DNA of 64,000 nt from Patiria miniata (taxonomy: Eukaryota; Echinodermata; Asteroidea; Valvatida; Asterinidae): the NCBI RefSeq assembly GCF_015706575.1, contig NW_024037074.1:29253334-29317333 (forward strand), in the 5' to 3' direction. Below the pieces are notes generated by a model. The model saw nothing but the letters and a program-made list of their open reading frames with translations, was not told the DNA's origin and searched no databases. The translations under genes were made by a program, and so were the position numbers. Of this stretch, positions 32,545-44,310 are shown in pieces (position 1 is the stretch's first letter; every line of letters begins with the position of its first letter).

Positions 32545-33000
32545 AAATAGTTATGTGGCGATAGCCAAGTCTTCAGGAGTTGGACTTATGACCCTAACTC
32601 AATGAGCCCCTTACCAACTTACCAACTCGGTACCCGGCCCACCGCACCTCCTTCCCTGTCCATCCATGTAACTCGAAAGTCAGGCACCATAAAGGGAGGA
32701 AACGAGGTGGCACGTACCCTAAGCCTTGCTGCCGAGTCAGCAAAAGAACCCCGTACCTATACACAGATGCCAACCTAAAAATTCGCCACAGTCCCAACTT
32801 GTGAGTCAGCTTTATACCGACCGACCGAGCTAGCTAACTGCTGTTGGTAAATGACGACGGGAAATTAATACTCTTAAATGACAGAAGCGCGGGCATCGAA
32901 AACCAAAAATTGACAATAAGCAGGTTCGAACCCCTAACCCTGTATCCTGTCAGACAGCTTAACAACTAGGCTATTTCAGTAGGTGCTTTTCTCGTTGAGT
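32545..33000 (-). repeat. Probable tRNA-derived SINE
   Basis: Read on the minus strand, a tRNA-like head near 32990-32922 has an A box (TAGCCTAGTTGTTAAGC) and a B box (GGTTCGAACC). The rest of the stretch has no counterpart in the other gene flanks. The end toward 32545 is a guess. Confidence 0.55.
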
Positions 33001-35160
33001 TTAAAACATAATCCTTATTTCCGCAGTGGGAGCGTTACTTTGTGTTTCATAGCTGCACAAAAGGTGCATCAGCATCGCACTATACACATGAATTCTTTTT
33101 TACATTAATTCTTATGTACCAACAATTAACCTTACCAAGCTCATCCTTAGTTATTCTGTCCCATCAATAGTTTCGCGTCGGGCGTCTTTCGGCCGGCACT
33201 GACATTGCGCTGATTGAGTGAAATTCTAGCAAGGTTTCCCCACCTCATTATATTTATATCAAACTACTGACCCGTTAACAAATAATAGGTTTTCCCGGTG
33301 GATTTCAGAATTTTTCTAATCAGTTTCATCATCAGCCATTCAATTTCGCGTGAGTTTTCTACATGTGGTCAAATCAGGTTTCTTGTTCACTTTGGTTTCA
33401 TTCAATTTAATTTTTAGGCATCCACGATTTTAATCTGAATGTTCGTTTTCGTTTTGGGGCATTCTGTTTTGTTTTGGTGCATTCAAGACTGAATTTGTAG
33501 CAGTCTTAAATTAACTCTTTGCAACCTTTTGGCAGTAGAGGCATTCAAATTAGCGAACATCTGTGCACTTATAACGTATAACCATGCATAAAAGGCATCT
33601 AAGGATTGAAGACATCAAATATGATTTATGCTAAGGAATACGGAAACGTATGAAGTCATAAAAGATGTTTGACAAAATGTGTAATATGCCCATTAATCAA
33701 AACGAATGCCCGGTCAACCCCTTCCTGCTGGTTTAGACAAATTGAATGAACAACGCGATACTTTTAATATAAATGCATCTTTGATAGGGACGAGCGAAGC
33801 TAAAAGGCGATAGAATGCTCTGATAGTGAAATTGAATGATTCTTTTTGATTGGGAAATGCAGATCTCCGTGATCTTTCAATTTCAATCTAAATTGATTGA
33901 GCCAGGCGGTAATTGATAAAAAAAATGGCAAAAAGTGGCCGGGAAAACCTATATTTACTAGGAAATTGTGTTTGTCTGACTCTAATTCAGCTCCCTTGGC
34001 CAGCTAGCTTCCCTTTTCTTGTACATACACTAAGTCTCGGATGCCATTATAATACAATGTCACGTTAACGTCAGTCGGTTGCATGATTAGAATCGTGACC
34101 CCGCTAGTGCAATGACGTCCAGTGGCGTAAAGCTTTTTCCGGCGAGGGGGGGGGGGGGTGCGCTAGGGGGATGGGGGATGACCAAAATAGTAAAATTCGG
34201 GCGATTCGCAATGCAGTGCGCCACCAAGAGTTTGCCACGGAGAGGCCTTTTTTCAAATTTACGGTCGACCAAACAAGGCCCATTTGAATGAGTGTCATTA
34301 CACAACTTTAGCTAATTGGTTATGAATTTGGGTATAGCGTTCTGCCGCCTTACTAAAAACAACATTTTGATAAAAACAAATTCTGCCTTCACCAAGAATA
34401 AATTTTGCCTTCACCAGAAAGAATCATTTTGCTTCGAGCAAATTTAGATTTTCATTTTTGAGATGTAAACTCATTAAGAGAATGTCACTCATCACACCCA
34501 CGCCAAAAATGTGTGCTTCACAGTGCTCCTAAAAGTATCATCGCTGATTTGTAAACATCAGGCCATCATTCTGAAAAGATAAAGAATAGGATTTTTCTGT
34601 CTCCTCCTTCGTTTATAATACAGACGAAATTCAATAAGAATGTTAGATGTGTTTTGGTTTTTCTGCATCTGCCATGGATCAACCAACCCCTGTCGAATTT
34701 AAAAAGAAAGAAAGAAAGAAGATATCTTACCAGTGTGAGAACAATACAAGAAGTTTGTAATGGGGCTGCCGTCCACTGCGTATCCTGCTGGAAAGAGTCC
34801 GGTGCCACGTGATGAACTTTGTGAGGCCGGCTTGCCAAAGATACAGAACGGCACTGGAAATGTTTGAAAACAATTTCAGACGGAACACGTCAAATCAAAA
34901 TTGTGATTAGACGTGGTATATTGTTGGTAATATTTCAATCGAGATGTTTAGGCTTTTAAACTGTATGCGAAACCTTTGAACAAAATTCTTTACTTTTTTT
35001 CAATTATGGTTCTTTTTGGCGGCGGGATACCGGGAGTAGGGTTTGAGCCAGGGGGTGAGAAGCGCTATCCCAAAAGCAACAGATTGAACATATGAGTTGC
35101 AAACACAATTCGGTCTTATAACTCTTTTAGAAAAAAGAACCAAGTTTAGTTTAGAAAACG
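33001..35160. other. Intergenic; nothing recognised
   Basis: There is no convincing gene on either strand. A GTGGCGTAAAGC motif followed by a G run near 34125-34160 looks like the end of a MITE. A GAAA repeat lies at 34705-34720. Confidence 0.5.
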
Positions 35161-35164
35161 CATC

Positions 35165-35600
35165 TGCTGTAGCTTCATTTAAGGATCACCTGTGCGGCTC
35201 TTTTTAGACACTTATTGAGAATGCTGCCTTGAAATATGTACCTTCTTCCCCATACAGTACAACAGTATTCTCAAGTTGGAATAACTAAGTTTACACAAAG
35301 TGTGTGCAGGGTGCTTTGTGTATCATAGTCTCAAATTCTGTTTAACATACCAAGTTTATATGAAATTGATTTCCTTACATATTCAACGTGAGTGACCCAA
35401 CTTAATGTTTTATCACTAGTAACTTTCCAGCATTTACAACACTTTGCTTTAACAATAAGAGTATCAGCAATGTAAACTGTCCTATGTTGGAGATGTGCTG
35501 CCTTGAACCAATAAGCATGTATTTTGTTTTGTTGTCGTTTAGTGCAAATTTGTTTCTTATGCACCAATTGTGAAATTTTATCAAGAGATGTATTCAGAAT
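35165..35600 (-). pseudogene. Decayed LINE reverse transcriptase fragment
   Basis: On the minus strand, pieces in different frames match the C-terminal part of a non-LTR retrotransposon reverse transcriptase. They read in order: WCIRNKFALNDNKTKYMLIG (from about 35570), then LSWVTHVEYVRKSISYKLG (about 35400), then EYCCTVWG and LNKCLKRAAQVIL (about 35270-35180). There are frameshifts and at least one stop between and within these. This motif order is typical of Jockey/CR1-type LINEs. It is an old dead copy. Confidence 0.8.
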
Positions 35601-35809
35601 TCCTTTCTATATTAAACACTGGAAGAGCTACACGTTAAATTGATGAGCGTACATTTCATGAAGTTACTTATTGTCACAGTTACGCTAATAAAGCTGAATC
35701 GAAAGATCATGTGAACAATCTAACATCAAGATATGTAGCCCAAGGAGAAGAGGTGTCCGTGAATTGAGCCACAAGTCCCCCCCCCCCCAGCACAAGCCCA
35801 CAGAACATT

Positions 35810-36060
35810 TGGTTGTGGATCTGTCGATGAAGGCGGGGTGTTCAGGTTGGCTTGGGTCTGAACGTAGACAGAAATCAAGGTGATTGCGTTCCGTAGGTAG
35901 ATGGGAGGCGGGTGGTGGGGGGGGGGCGAAGCCTCGGTGAGAAAGGCTCGATAGAGTGATAGCTGTGATGAATCCCTTACCCACCTCAGCTTGCAGACAT
36001 CTTGTATGCTAGGGGCAGAGTGGCCGCATTGCATTGGGGAGGTGGGGTGTAACGCCCAAT
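35810..36060 (+). repeat. Divergent copy of the GT-rich interspersed repeat
   Basis: GGCGGGGTGTTCAGGTTGG and the CCTCGGTGAGAAAGG part match the copies near 9700 and 58200. Confidence 0.5.
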
Positions 36061-36159
36061 TAGTGAAAACAAACGGCACACTGGTTAATTGTCAGTCGTG
36101 AACATTTAACAGGTGATCGGCACCATGGATTTCAAGATTTGCATCTATAATTCAGGCAA

Positions 36160-36430
36160 CACATTATTATTTGCCGGAGTTTTGAGTTTCCGGACGTGAT
36201 GAAATGTTAGATTCGTCCGCGATTTGGGGGACAACATTTAATTGTTTGGCGGAGTTTTGAGTTCATGGGCGTGGATTTATAGAGTTGTCGGCGATTTTGG
36301 GGGGGGGGGCACATTAAAATTTGGCGGAGTTTTACTTCACGAACGGGGATTTCTAGATTAGTACGCAAATCGGGGTCAATGTTTTGTTTGGCGGAGGTTT
36401 TAGTTCACTAACGTGGATATCGTTCGGGGC
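36160..36430 (+). repeat. Tandem repeat, about 73 bp x 4
   Basis: A GGCGGAGTTTT(G)AGTT unit recurs near 36174, 36250, 36321 and 36394, each followed by an ACGTGGAT-like part. No coding meaning seen. Confidence 0.7.
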
Positions 36431-36849
36431 AGGGGATCAACATGGTGATCGTGTTTGGATTGGGGATTTAAGCTATTGAAGTTTGGGGCTTTGCTAAGGT
36501 AATAAGTTTGTTGCACATGGTTGGATCGAAACAGTTGGGGTAAGTTTGGATTGGGTTCGGTTGGGCGAGGGTCAACATATTGGTGTCACTGGTCGCAATA
36601 GACACTCACATACTTTCCCCGTTAGAGGGCGAAATTGGAAATGGACCGGATATGATGCACGCAGTATATTTATGTGCTTATTGTTTTTTCCCGCAAGCTA
36701 AATCCATTTAGTCTTCGTTTGTCTGTCCAAAATGTAGAATGCATACCCTGACTACAACATACTAGCCACCAAATGTGTAGCTCCATATAGCCTCCATTCA
36801 ATAGCACAAAGCGCAATGCGAACATTGATTGAATCACTTAGCATAGCCG

Positions 36850-37208
36850 TTGTACGTCATAATTCCATCCACCAATCTGAGTTAGTCACCCAACAAGCCG
36901 GTGATTACAAACAAGTGGTCTCTGACTGACATGTTGCATTTTGTCAATCAACAACCACGTGTTTTGAATGTGTCACCGACATCCATACAATATCCACCAA
37001 TGAGATGCGGCTATATCAGCGTCGGTGATACACGTTTCAGGATTTAACGTGTGGCACTATGTAACATTAATACAATTTCCGTCTCATAAATATGAAGCGA
37101 GTCGGTGATGTGAGATTGACAGCGCGCAGGGGCCAATCACAAACCGGGCCAGTCACTGCTCGGGAAATCGAAGGCAAGATATAAGGCACGAAAAGCCGCT
37201 TCACCCTC
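36850..37208 (+). promoter_or_regulatory. Promoter of C1q gene 4 (diverged)
   Basis: It has the same order of motifs as the other promoters, but the proximal PBX-type site reads AGATTGACAG and the TATA box reads ATATAAGG (37179-37186). The inverted TCACCGACA / GTCGGTGA pair and a CCAATCA box are kept. It may be weaker or regulated differently. Confidence 0.7.
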
Positions 37209-37280
37209 ACATCGGCCGCGCTCCTCTCAACCCCCAGACGACAACCCGAGAGATCTGATTGCAAGAACGGAATTTGCTCG
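37209..37280 (+). other. Exon 1 (5' leader) of C1q gene 4
   Basis: Ends GCTCG|GTGAGT. The ATG of the upstream frame is changed here (CTCCTC in place of CTCATG), so the upstream frame is absent in this copy. Confidence 0.6.
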
Positions 37281-39792
37281 GTGAGTGTTTGAAACAATCT
37301 TTGTGATTTGAGTTCATTTTACTTCGGACTTGATCTTTCGTGGCTGTGTATACGATTTGCTTACAACCAATACATAACAGCGCGCTATAAAATGAAACCA
37401 CTCCCAAACGGCCAGTTTGTAGCTGAAATAATGTACAGGGTAGCTCGACAACTTATTGACATTGGAGCTTGAAAAGTAACGAAGTATCACATTATGCTGT
37501 GCATGATATAGCTGAATTAGCTCTTGGTCTGAACAGTTGGTACCAATCCAGATCAACAGTTTGTGAGGCCAACATTTTCAGGCAGTTCAAACTTAGGTGA
37601 CATTAGTGTTTTGTTCGGAAAACGGAATTCCTGTCTGACTATATTTCCGACACTGCTTTCATTTTGCACTTTCAAAAGAAAAAATCTGTCCAAAACACTG
37701 ACTGGTTTCTCTATAGTTCTTGAAAAACTCACTTCTCGCTGTGGATAGCACACTATAAATTCATGGAAGTGTACATTGCCAGTAAATACGGCTATCCAGG
37801 TTTCACTGTTTTTTTAAAGACTTTTCAAGAGTGTATTAGGCCTATATCAACGTCCCTGCTGTTATTGAAATGTACTCGCTTTCAATATTTCAGATGAACT
37901 AAATTTCGCTTTTTGTTTACATTTTGGTTAAAAGAAAACAATCTTGCATACAATTGGCCCTATAAGGATCCTGCCCCATAATATCATTATGATCAATAAC
38001 CCCCTTTATTTTCTTGCTGGTTTCCCCTGTTTATTATATCATTTGACGCAAAAAATAACCATGTTTAGCGTCCTGCCTTTTTGAAAAGAAGGAAGCGAAA
38101 GGCCCTGTTTGCCCTTTTTTAAATGGCCGCCATTGGACTCAGGAAATGACATAACAGCTTTATATGGGCTACATGCAACAGATAAAGAGGCCACAATTAT
38201 GTCACTGTTGAAAATGTATCATTTTTTCGGTAAAAAAAAAGGAGGCAGCCTCCAAAAAGGAAGCGGGCTGGGACGGTAAACATGTTTATTTCTTTTTATT
38301 TCGCCTTACGTTTCAAACATAAAATCCCTGAGCGATCACATGCTTTCCTGGCAATCACTCAAACTAATTTAACGCTGCGGAAATTGGTCACGGAAGAACG
38401 TATCAGGAAATCCTGACAACTAAACATGCCTGTCTTATTTGTGTTATGAATACTGTGTATATTCTTTGTACCTATGAACTGGTTAAACCGTGTTAATTTG
38501 CCAGTTCATTATGTGCGCCAATCCGGTTTGATCAGTTACCCGCAAGCGTTGCAGGTTAAAAGTATCACTGGCTGGAATAGACAAGAGGGCGCAAATACAA
38601 ACGCACCCGATCATGATGATGCACACGATTTTCTTCAATTTCAATTTGATTTATCGAGCATGATTCATTTGTAGAACTGATACATAAAGTTGTTGTTTGT
38701 AGAAATTATTCGGCCCTTTAGCTCTGCTGTCCGCATATTTCTTAGAAAATTACTTTTAAAATTGTAAAGTGCTAAAGCCATAGCATGTTCATTTCATTAG
38801 GTCGCAGTTAGAGCATTTACGATTTCGTTTAAATGTTTCACAACAGCTTGTGGTCGAACTGTTTTCTACATTTTCATTTGTTTACTTTCGATTTTACACC
38901 GAGTAGGCCTATAGGCGAATTTGATTTCATTTTTAACGAAAGCACAATAAACTCAATTTGTACAAAGTATTGAATGGGTGAGTGTTCCAAATTTATTATC
39001 AGTTTGAAACTTTGCAAGTGTTCATATGTACATTTCCTTCCCTGGCATTATAAATGGCTGTAAATTCCTTTATACGGCTTTCTCAAAAGTCCTGCCATTT
39101 TCACCTGTTTTAACACTATAACACAACATCTTGTTAATGCAACTACCCAATTGCATTGAACATTAATGATGCTGCTTTTATATATCTAGAACAGTCCTGT
39201 GATCAAATTGAATGCCCAAGCTGGAGTGACATCGAAGGTTAAAAAATTCAATGCATTTATTAGTGCTTTTCATGCTTTTCACGCAAGTACGAAGAATTTG
39301 AAAGAAAGTTTTGTATTGTTGAATGAGCATGGTGTGAAGTTGGACAGGAAAAAAGCTATTTGAATAAAAAGTGTACTGCTGTAAAACTCACATAATTTAC
39401 TTTCTAAAAGAAAAACTGCTCAATTTAATGTTTTACTAGTACCCAAAAATAGATCTACCGGTACCCCTTGTTCTTGAAAGATAAATTTCAATAAAAGTTT
39501 TAATGAAAACCTTTTACCTTGATTACATTGAATGCTGATTTCACTGAGGCAGAGAATAAACGAGAATTTGAACAATGCGATATTAACACAGGTTGCTTTC
39601 TCTGGACGTATTTGGCCAGGAAAGCCTCCATTATAATTTTAATCATGATAGCATTATTTATTAATGAGTAAATGTTCATGATTTGGAATATTGGTTTATC
39701 GAAAAGGAAACAAAAATACAATAAATTAAGAATCGATCATAAAATTATGTTAGTCCTTACTCAAGTATAAACATTACCGGTTTCTTTTTCAG
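37281..39792 (+). other. Intron 1 of C1q gene 4
   Basis: 2512 bp, no gene. It holds the MITE at 38057 and, near 38520-38560, the unoccupied version of the foldback site. The acceptor is CTTTTTCAG. Confidence 0.65.
38057..38287. mobile_element. MITE-like element with AAACATGTTT ends
   Basis: The ends AACCATGTTTAGCGTCC and GGACGGTAAACATGTTT are inverted copies with few mismatches. The interior has AATGGCCGCCATT. A longer relative lies at 48365-48711. Confidence 0.6.
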
Positions 39793-39857
39793 CCTACACT
39801 GAAATCCTTGTGATCTCTTTTTGGACCTGATCTTCAACTGCAGAACAAACCATCGAG
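39793..39857 (+). other. Exon 2 (5' leader) of C1q gene 4
   Basis: 65 bp, 3 bp shorter than the others, between CTTTTTCAG and GAG|GTGGGT. Confidence 0.7.
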
Positions 39858-42695
39858 GTGGGTGTTTTGATGTTTAATTGATGGCTCTATCAGGACCAGG
39901 GAAGGGTCGAGATGTATAGCCCTCCCCCCGCACCAACCCGTCCATCCCACAGCACCCCCGAAAAAACTCTCCCCCTCCCTCCAACCACCACCGACCGCCG
40001 CACCCCCACCTAAACAAAACCCCTCAAATTCGGTCCACTCCTGAACTTGTATCGGCGGGCAAAATAATAACAAAGTCAAGAGGGGTACACACCGGTAAAT
40101 AGGCCTCAATATATCTCCTGAGCTCATGAATAAAAGTTATCCCCACAAAATATTCTATATTAGAGAGTTTTGAGAGCCATCATTGGGTCATTGAAGAGAT
40201 ATGGCAATGAATCTTTGGCCCGGACTTGGGCTTCCAAATCTGAGCATTTTGGATGCATTTTGGGCTCGAAAGTGGCGCTATTTTGCCATGTTGTGCACGG
40301 ATCGTTTTTACAAGATGGCTACCTTTCCGCTTTGGGGAAAATGGGGTCGTCTTCTTTGGGTGAGAATTTCTCAAAAAGTCAATGGTCAACCCACCAAAAA
40401 ATGAAAATAAAATGAAATATCACATGTTGATCATCATTTTTCTGTGCAGCTAAATTACCTGTGAAGGTTTTTAGTATTTTTAAAAGAATTTTGAAGTATG
40501 GGCATTTAGCACTAGTGTCCATGGGAATTTCAATTCAGGGTTGCCCCAGTAAGGTTTTGGGCTTTTTTAGCAAATCGCATTTTGCCAACAGCATTTTCTT
40601 CCAAAAGAGGGTGCGCTACTCAAATAGCGGTCACTGTGAACGCGGAGATCTGTCCAACCGATGTCGGCTTTAACTGAACACAAATAAACACTCATTGTGG
40701 AGAAGATAACTCCAGAAAAACACATTGTGTTGAATTGAAATTTCATCTGCAAATTGGCCGTAATATATGAAACAAACCCTTTGAAAATTGGCGAGAACCG
40801 TTGAATAACGATGAAGAATGATCGGGGAAAATAAAGTGTACTATTCGCGAAAAATTCAGTCCAAACACAAGTCAACTTTAATTGCACAAAAATCTATACG
40901 CTCTTTGTGGAGACGATAACTCAAAAAAAAAACATATTGCATTAAATTGAAATTTCGTCCGAAGATTGGTCGTAATATATGAAACAAATCCTTTGCAAAT
41001 TTGCGAGAACCATTGAAGAACGATGAAGTATGATTAATGAAAATACAGTGTATTATTTGCGAAATATTCGGTCCAAACACAAGTCAATTTTAATTGCACA
41101 AAAATAAAAAACTCGTTATTGTGGAGAAGATAACTCAAGAAAAACCCATTGCATTGAATTGAAATTCCGTCCAATAATTGGTCGTGATAAATAACACTCA
41201 TGAATCTAAATCGACGGGAACCGATGACGAAAACAAATGCTTCAGTGTGTATAAGGCCTTGGGCACTCCCGTGCATTTTGCCATCAACAATTTCTTCCAA
41301 AAGAGGGCGCGCTACACAAATAGCGGTCACTGCAGTGAACGCGGAGAGCTGTCCAACCGAAGTCGGCTAAAATTGAACAAAAATAAAACACTCTTTGTGG
41401 AGATGATATCTCCAGAAAAAAAAACCTTTGCATTAAGTTGGAATTTCGTCTGAATATTGGTCGTGATATATGAAACAAGACGAGTGAAAATGGACGGGAA
41501 CCGTTGAAGAAAAATGAAGTATGATTACAACAAAAATAAAGTGTGTTTTTTTTCGCAAACAAATAATTGGTCGTGATATTAAAACACTCACAAAATTGAA
41601 AGCGACGGGAACCAATGACGAAAACAATGATTGCAACGAAAACAGTTGCAGTGTTTAAGGGTGCACACCGGTAAATAGGCCTCAATCCGTCCGCCGAGCT
41701 CATGAATAAAAAAATATACTCTCAAATTTTATATAAGAGAGTTCTGAGAGCCATAAAATTGGGGAATTGAAGAGATAATGGCAATGAACCTCTGGCCCGG
41801 ACTTGGGGCTTCAATTCTGAGCATTTTGTTTGCAATTGGGCTCGAAAGTGGCTATGTTGCCATGTTGTGGAGGGATCGATAGCTACCTTTCCGCTTTGGG
41901 GAAAATAGGGGTCGTCTTCTTTGGGTGAGAATTGCTCGAAAATTCAATGGTCAACCCACGAAAACATGACAAGAAAATGAAAGATGACATGTTGATCATC
42001 ATTTTTTGGTGAAGTTAAAATACCTGTGAGAATTCTGAGTATTTTTAATAGAATTTGGAAGTATTGACATTTAGCACTGTGTCTATGAGAATTTCAATGA
42101 AAGATTGCACCAATAGAACCTGAAAGTACGCCATTTTTCTTTGAGCATCGGGACCCCATCCCCAAACGGCCTTTCTATGGGCATTTTACATTTGGTGGCC
42201 CTTTCTCTTTTCGGAATGTAGAGGTTTTTTGTCACGATTTTTCTCTTTCACGTCATACGAATTCAGTTTGTAGTTCTGAAATGGTAACAATTTTACAAAA
42301 ACCTTTTTTTGAGGGTGATTATCTTGAGAATCAAAGTCCCAATTATCAAAATTTGAAAACTCCGACTTTTACACGCTAGTTTGCTTATTTTCTCCTGAAG
42401 CGCGCCACCAGGGTCAACTGTCCGGTTCTATTCTATGGGTTGAGCCCAGTGCCAATGACAACCGATTTAAAAACAGCATTTATCATACAATTTGAGCCCC
42501 TTTGCCCCAGAAAGGCCTTTGTCATGTCAAGCCAAACACATTCTTTTAATTATTGTTTCTCAAAATTAATCTCCTGTCAGAAATGTCTCTCAGACAAATT
42601 CTTTATCAACCTCAAAATTGTTGTCTACTCTTTCCTATTTTTTTGGGCCATCTCCGTTAATTTGTTTTTAGTTTGATGTATTGGTTTCTTTACAG
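39858..42695 (+). other. Intron 2 of C1q gene 4, enlarged by a repeat insertion
   Basis: It is 2838 bp compared with 274-375 bp in the other copies. The excess is the 40.08-42.2 kb repeat. The acceptor TTTCTTTACAG precedes the ATG. Confidence 0.75.
40082..42160. mobile_element. Direct-repeat-flanked insertion with a tandem array
   Basis: Two direct repeats of about 500 bp (40082-40600 and 41659-42160) both begin GGGTRCACACCGGTAAATAGG and continue through AATGAAYCTYTGGCCCGGAC. Between them a unit of roughly 210 bp, marked by GTGGAGAAGATAACTC, recurs at about 40698, 40907, 41120 and 41396. No coding frame. It could be a non-autonomous LTR-like element or a duplicated satellite-bearing transposon. 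Confidence 0.65.
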
Positions 42696-43532
42696 ATGAA
42701 TATCTGCGTGACCACCATACTGTCAATCGCCCTCCTTCTGGGTAACTCTGTCAAGCTCCGAGCTTCCGTTACTGGGCCGGTTCCCTCGGACGGTGATGGT
42801 CCTGCGTCTCAGGTGTGTCAGCAGTGCTGCCAGGGACCTGCTGCAATACCCGGCATACCAGGTCTACCTGGGCCAGTAGGACCGATGGGGCCGTACGGTC
42901 AGCTGGGGTCAAAGGGCGAAGCAGGTCACAAAGGTGAGATTGGCCCTATTGGACCTATGGGTGAGCGGGGAACACCTGGGAATACTGGGTCTAAAGGTGA
43001 TGATGGGATTGGTCTGCCCGGCAAGATAGGTCCGAGAGGCCTACCGGGTCTTGTTGGAGCAGCCGGTCAGGCTGGTGTCAAAGGTCAGAAGGGTGAGTCA
43101 GGGGAGACACCAGACGACTCCAATCAGCGGGTGGCATTTGCCGTGGTGAGGACGAGCAGCTCGGATACCTCTACGAGTCACGACACCCGTTTACCCTTCC
43201 AGCGGACCGAGACGCTTCTGCCAGGTACCATCTTCGATCTCGAAACCGGTACGTTCACCTGTAGTGTGCCGGGCACCTACGTATTTACGTTTTCTAGTCT
43301 TAAGTATAGCACCAGCGGTACTTTTAATATCCATCTTGTTAAGAACAACTACAGGGTGATCACTACCTATGGTGAATCAAATCGGCGTGGTCAGTTGTCT
43401 GGTAGCGCGGTGCTGGTTCTACAGCGAGGAGACACTGTGTGTGTTACCATCTACGGTAGGGCGTATAGTGATTCCTCCTATCACCACACCATATTCAGTG
43501 GCTTCCTCCTTTACCCGGAATCAATTAATTAA
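42696..43532 (+). CDS. C1q gene 4: secreted collagen-like C1q-domain protein (278 aa)
   Basis: Starts at the ATG after the acceptor (MNICVTTIL). Signal peptide, CQQCC cluster, Gly-X-Y region and C1q head are complete. The collagen part has a GHK in place of the GQQ triplet. The head differs from the others at the same variable places (YSTSGTFNIHL, NYRVITTYGESNRRG, AYSDSSYHHTIF), and it carries VCVTIY with an extra cysteine. At the 3' end it lacks the 8 bases TAAATAAA found in gene 2. That removes both the usual stop and the overlapping AATAAA, so the protein runs three residues further (SIN) to a new TAA. It is probably functional, but its 3' end formation may have changed. Confidence 0.92.
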   Translation: MNICVTTILSIALLLGNSVKLRASVTGPVPSDGDGPASQVCQQCCQGPAAIPGIPGLPGPVGPMGPYGQLGSKGEAGHKGEIGPIGPMGERGTPGNTGSKGDDGIGLPGKIGPRGLPGLVGAAGQAGVKGQKGESGETPDDSNQRVAFAVVRTSSSDTSTSHDTRLPFQRTETLLPGTIFDLETGTFTCSVPGTYVFTFSSLKYSTSGTFNIHLVKNNYRVITTYGESNRRGQLSGSAVLVLQRGDTVCVTIYGRAYSDSSYHHTIFSGFLLYPESIN

Positions 43533-44310
43533 TTTATTAGTAATCACCTCGCATGAATATAATAGAGCAGTAATGACCTCCCGCCAAAAAAAACCCACAT
43601 TTTCGCTTTCTATTTTGCCGAAATATTAACCAATGAATCAGATATGAATTCATAAATACCTAAGACAGTTTACGCATTCCTATTGATCGAGAGCCCGTCA
43701 CGTGGCCGGTCTTAAACGGATGATTAAGACATGGAAAGCTGTCTTAAACACTTTTTCAGTGTCACATGAAATTTGGACTCCTAAAAATCCAGTGCCTCTT
43801 ACCGTTTTATTGGTTGAACGTTCATAATACTCACGTAGGCATGCGCAATGAGTCAGTATTTTATAGTCCTAAATTCACAACGCAACGCCCAAGGTGCATT
43901 CTGCGCGACGTCGCGCAGTACGCGCGACGCACGCGTAAATCTCCTTATAAGGTAAGGATTGTGGAGGGACATTCCATATTATAGTCAGAGGGGTGTTTGA
44001 CACAACATCAAGTAATTTTGTTGAGCAAAATAGCTAGCAATGTCTAGTTTTTGACTTGTTTTGATTTTTTGACCGAAAAGGTATTTACGAATGGGAATAA
44101 TTGTGTGTTTGGTCGGTATTAAACACTCTGTTTAAGACCGGTTTGAGTCTGGATGGGCGATAATTACCCTCTCCCGAGAGCGTAATTCCGAACACACATT
44201 TATTCCCTTATTAAATACGTATGATCAAAATGATTAATTTTTAATACATGTATACCATTAAAATATCGAAACGGTTTGCACGACATCAAAACTACTCAAA
44301 AAATATTCAT
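43533..44310 (+). other. 3' flank of gene 4 with the first copy of a direct repeat
   Basis: There is no gene. The segment 43658-44220 (CACGTGGCCGGTCTTAAACGG, later ACATTCCATATTATAGTCAG) is repeated from 44311 to about 46110, where a transposon splits it. Confidence 0.65.

Noticed and set aside
40082..42160. A complete LTR retrotransposon
   Set aside because: There is no primer binding site, purine tract or coding frame between the direct repeats, and terminal TG/CA is lacking.
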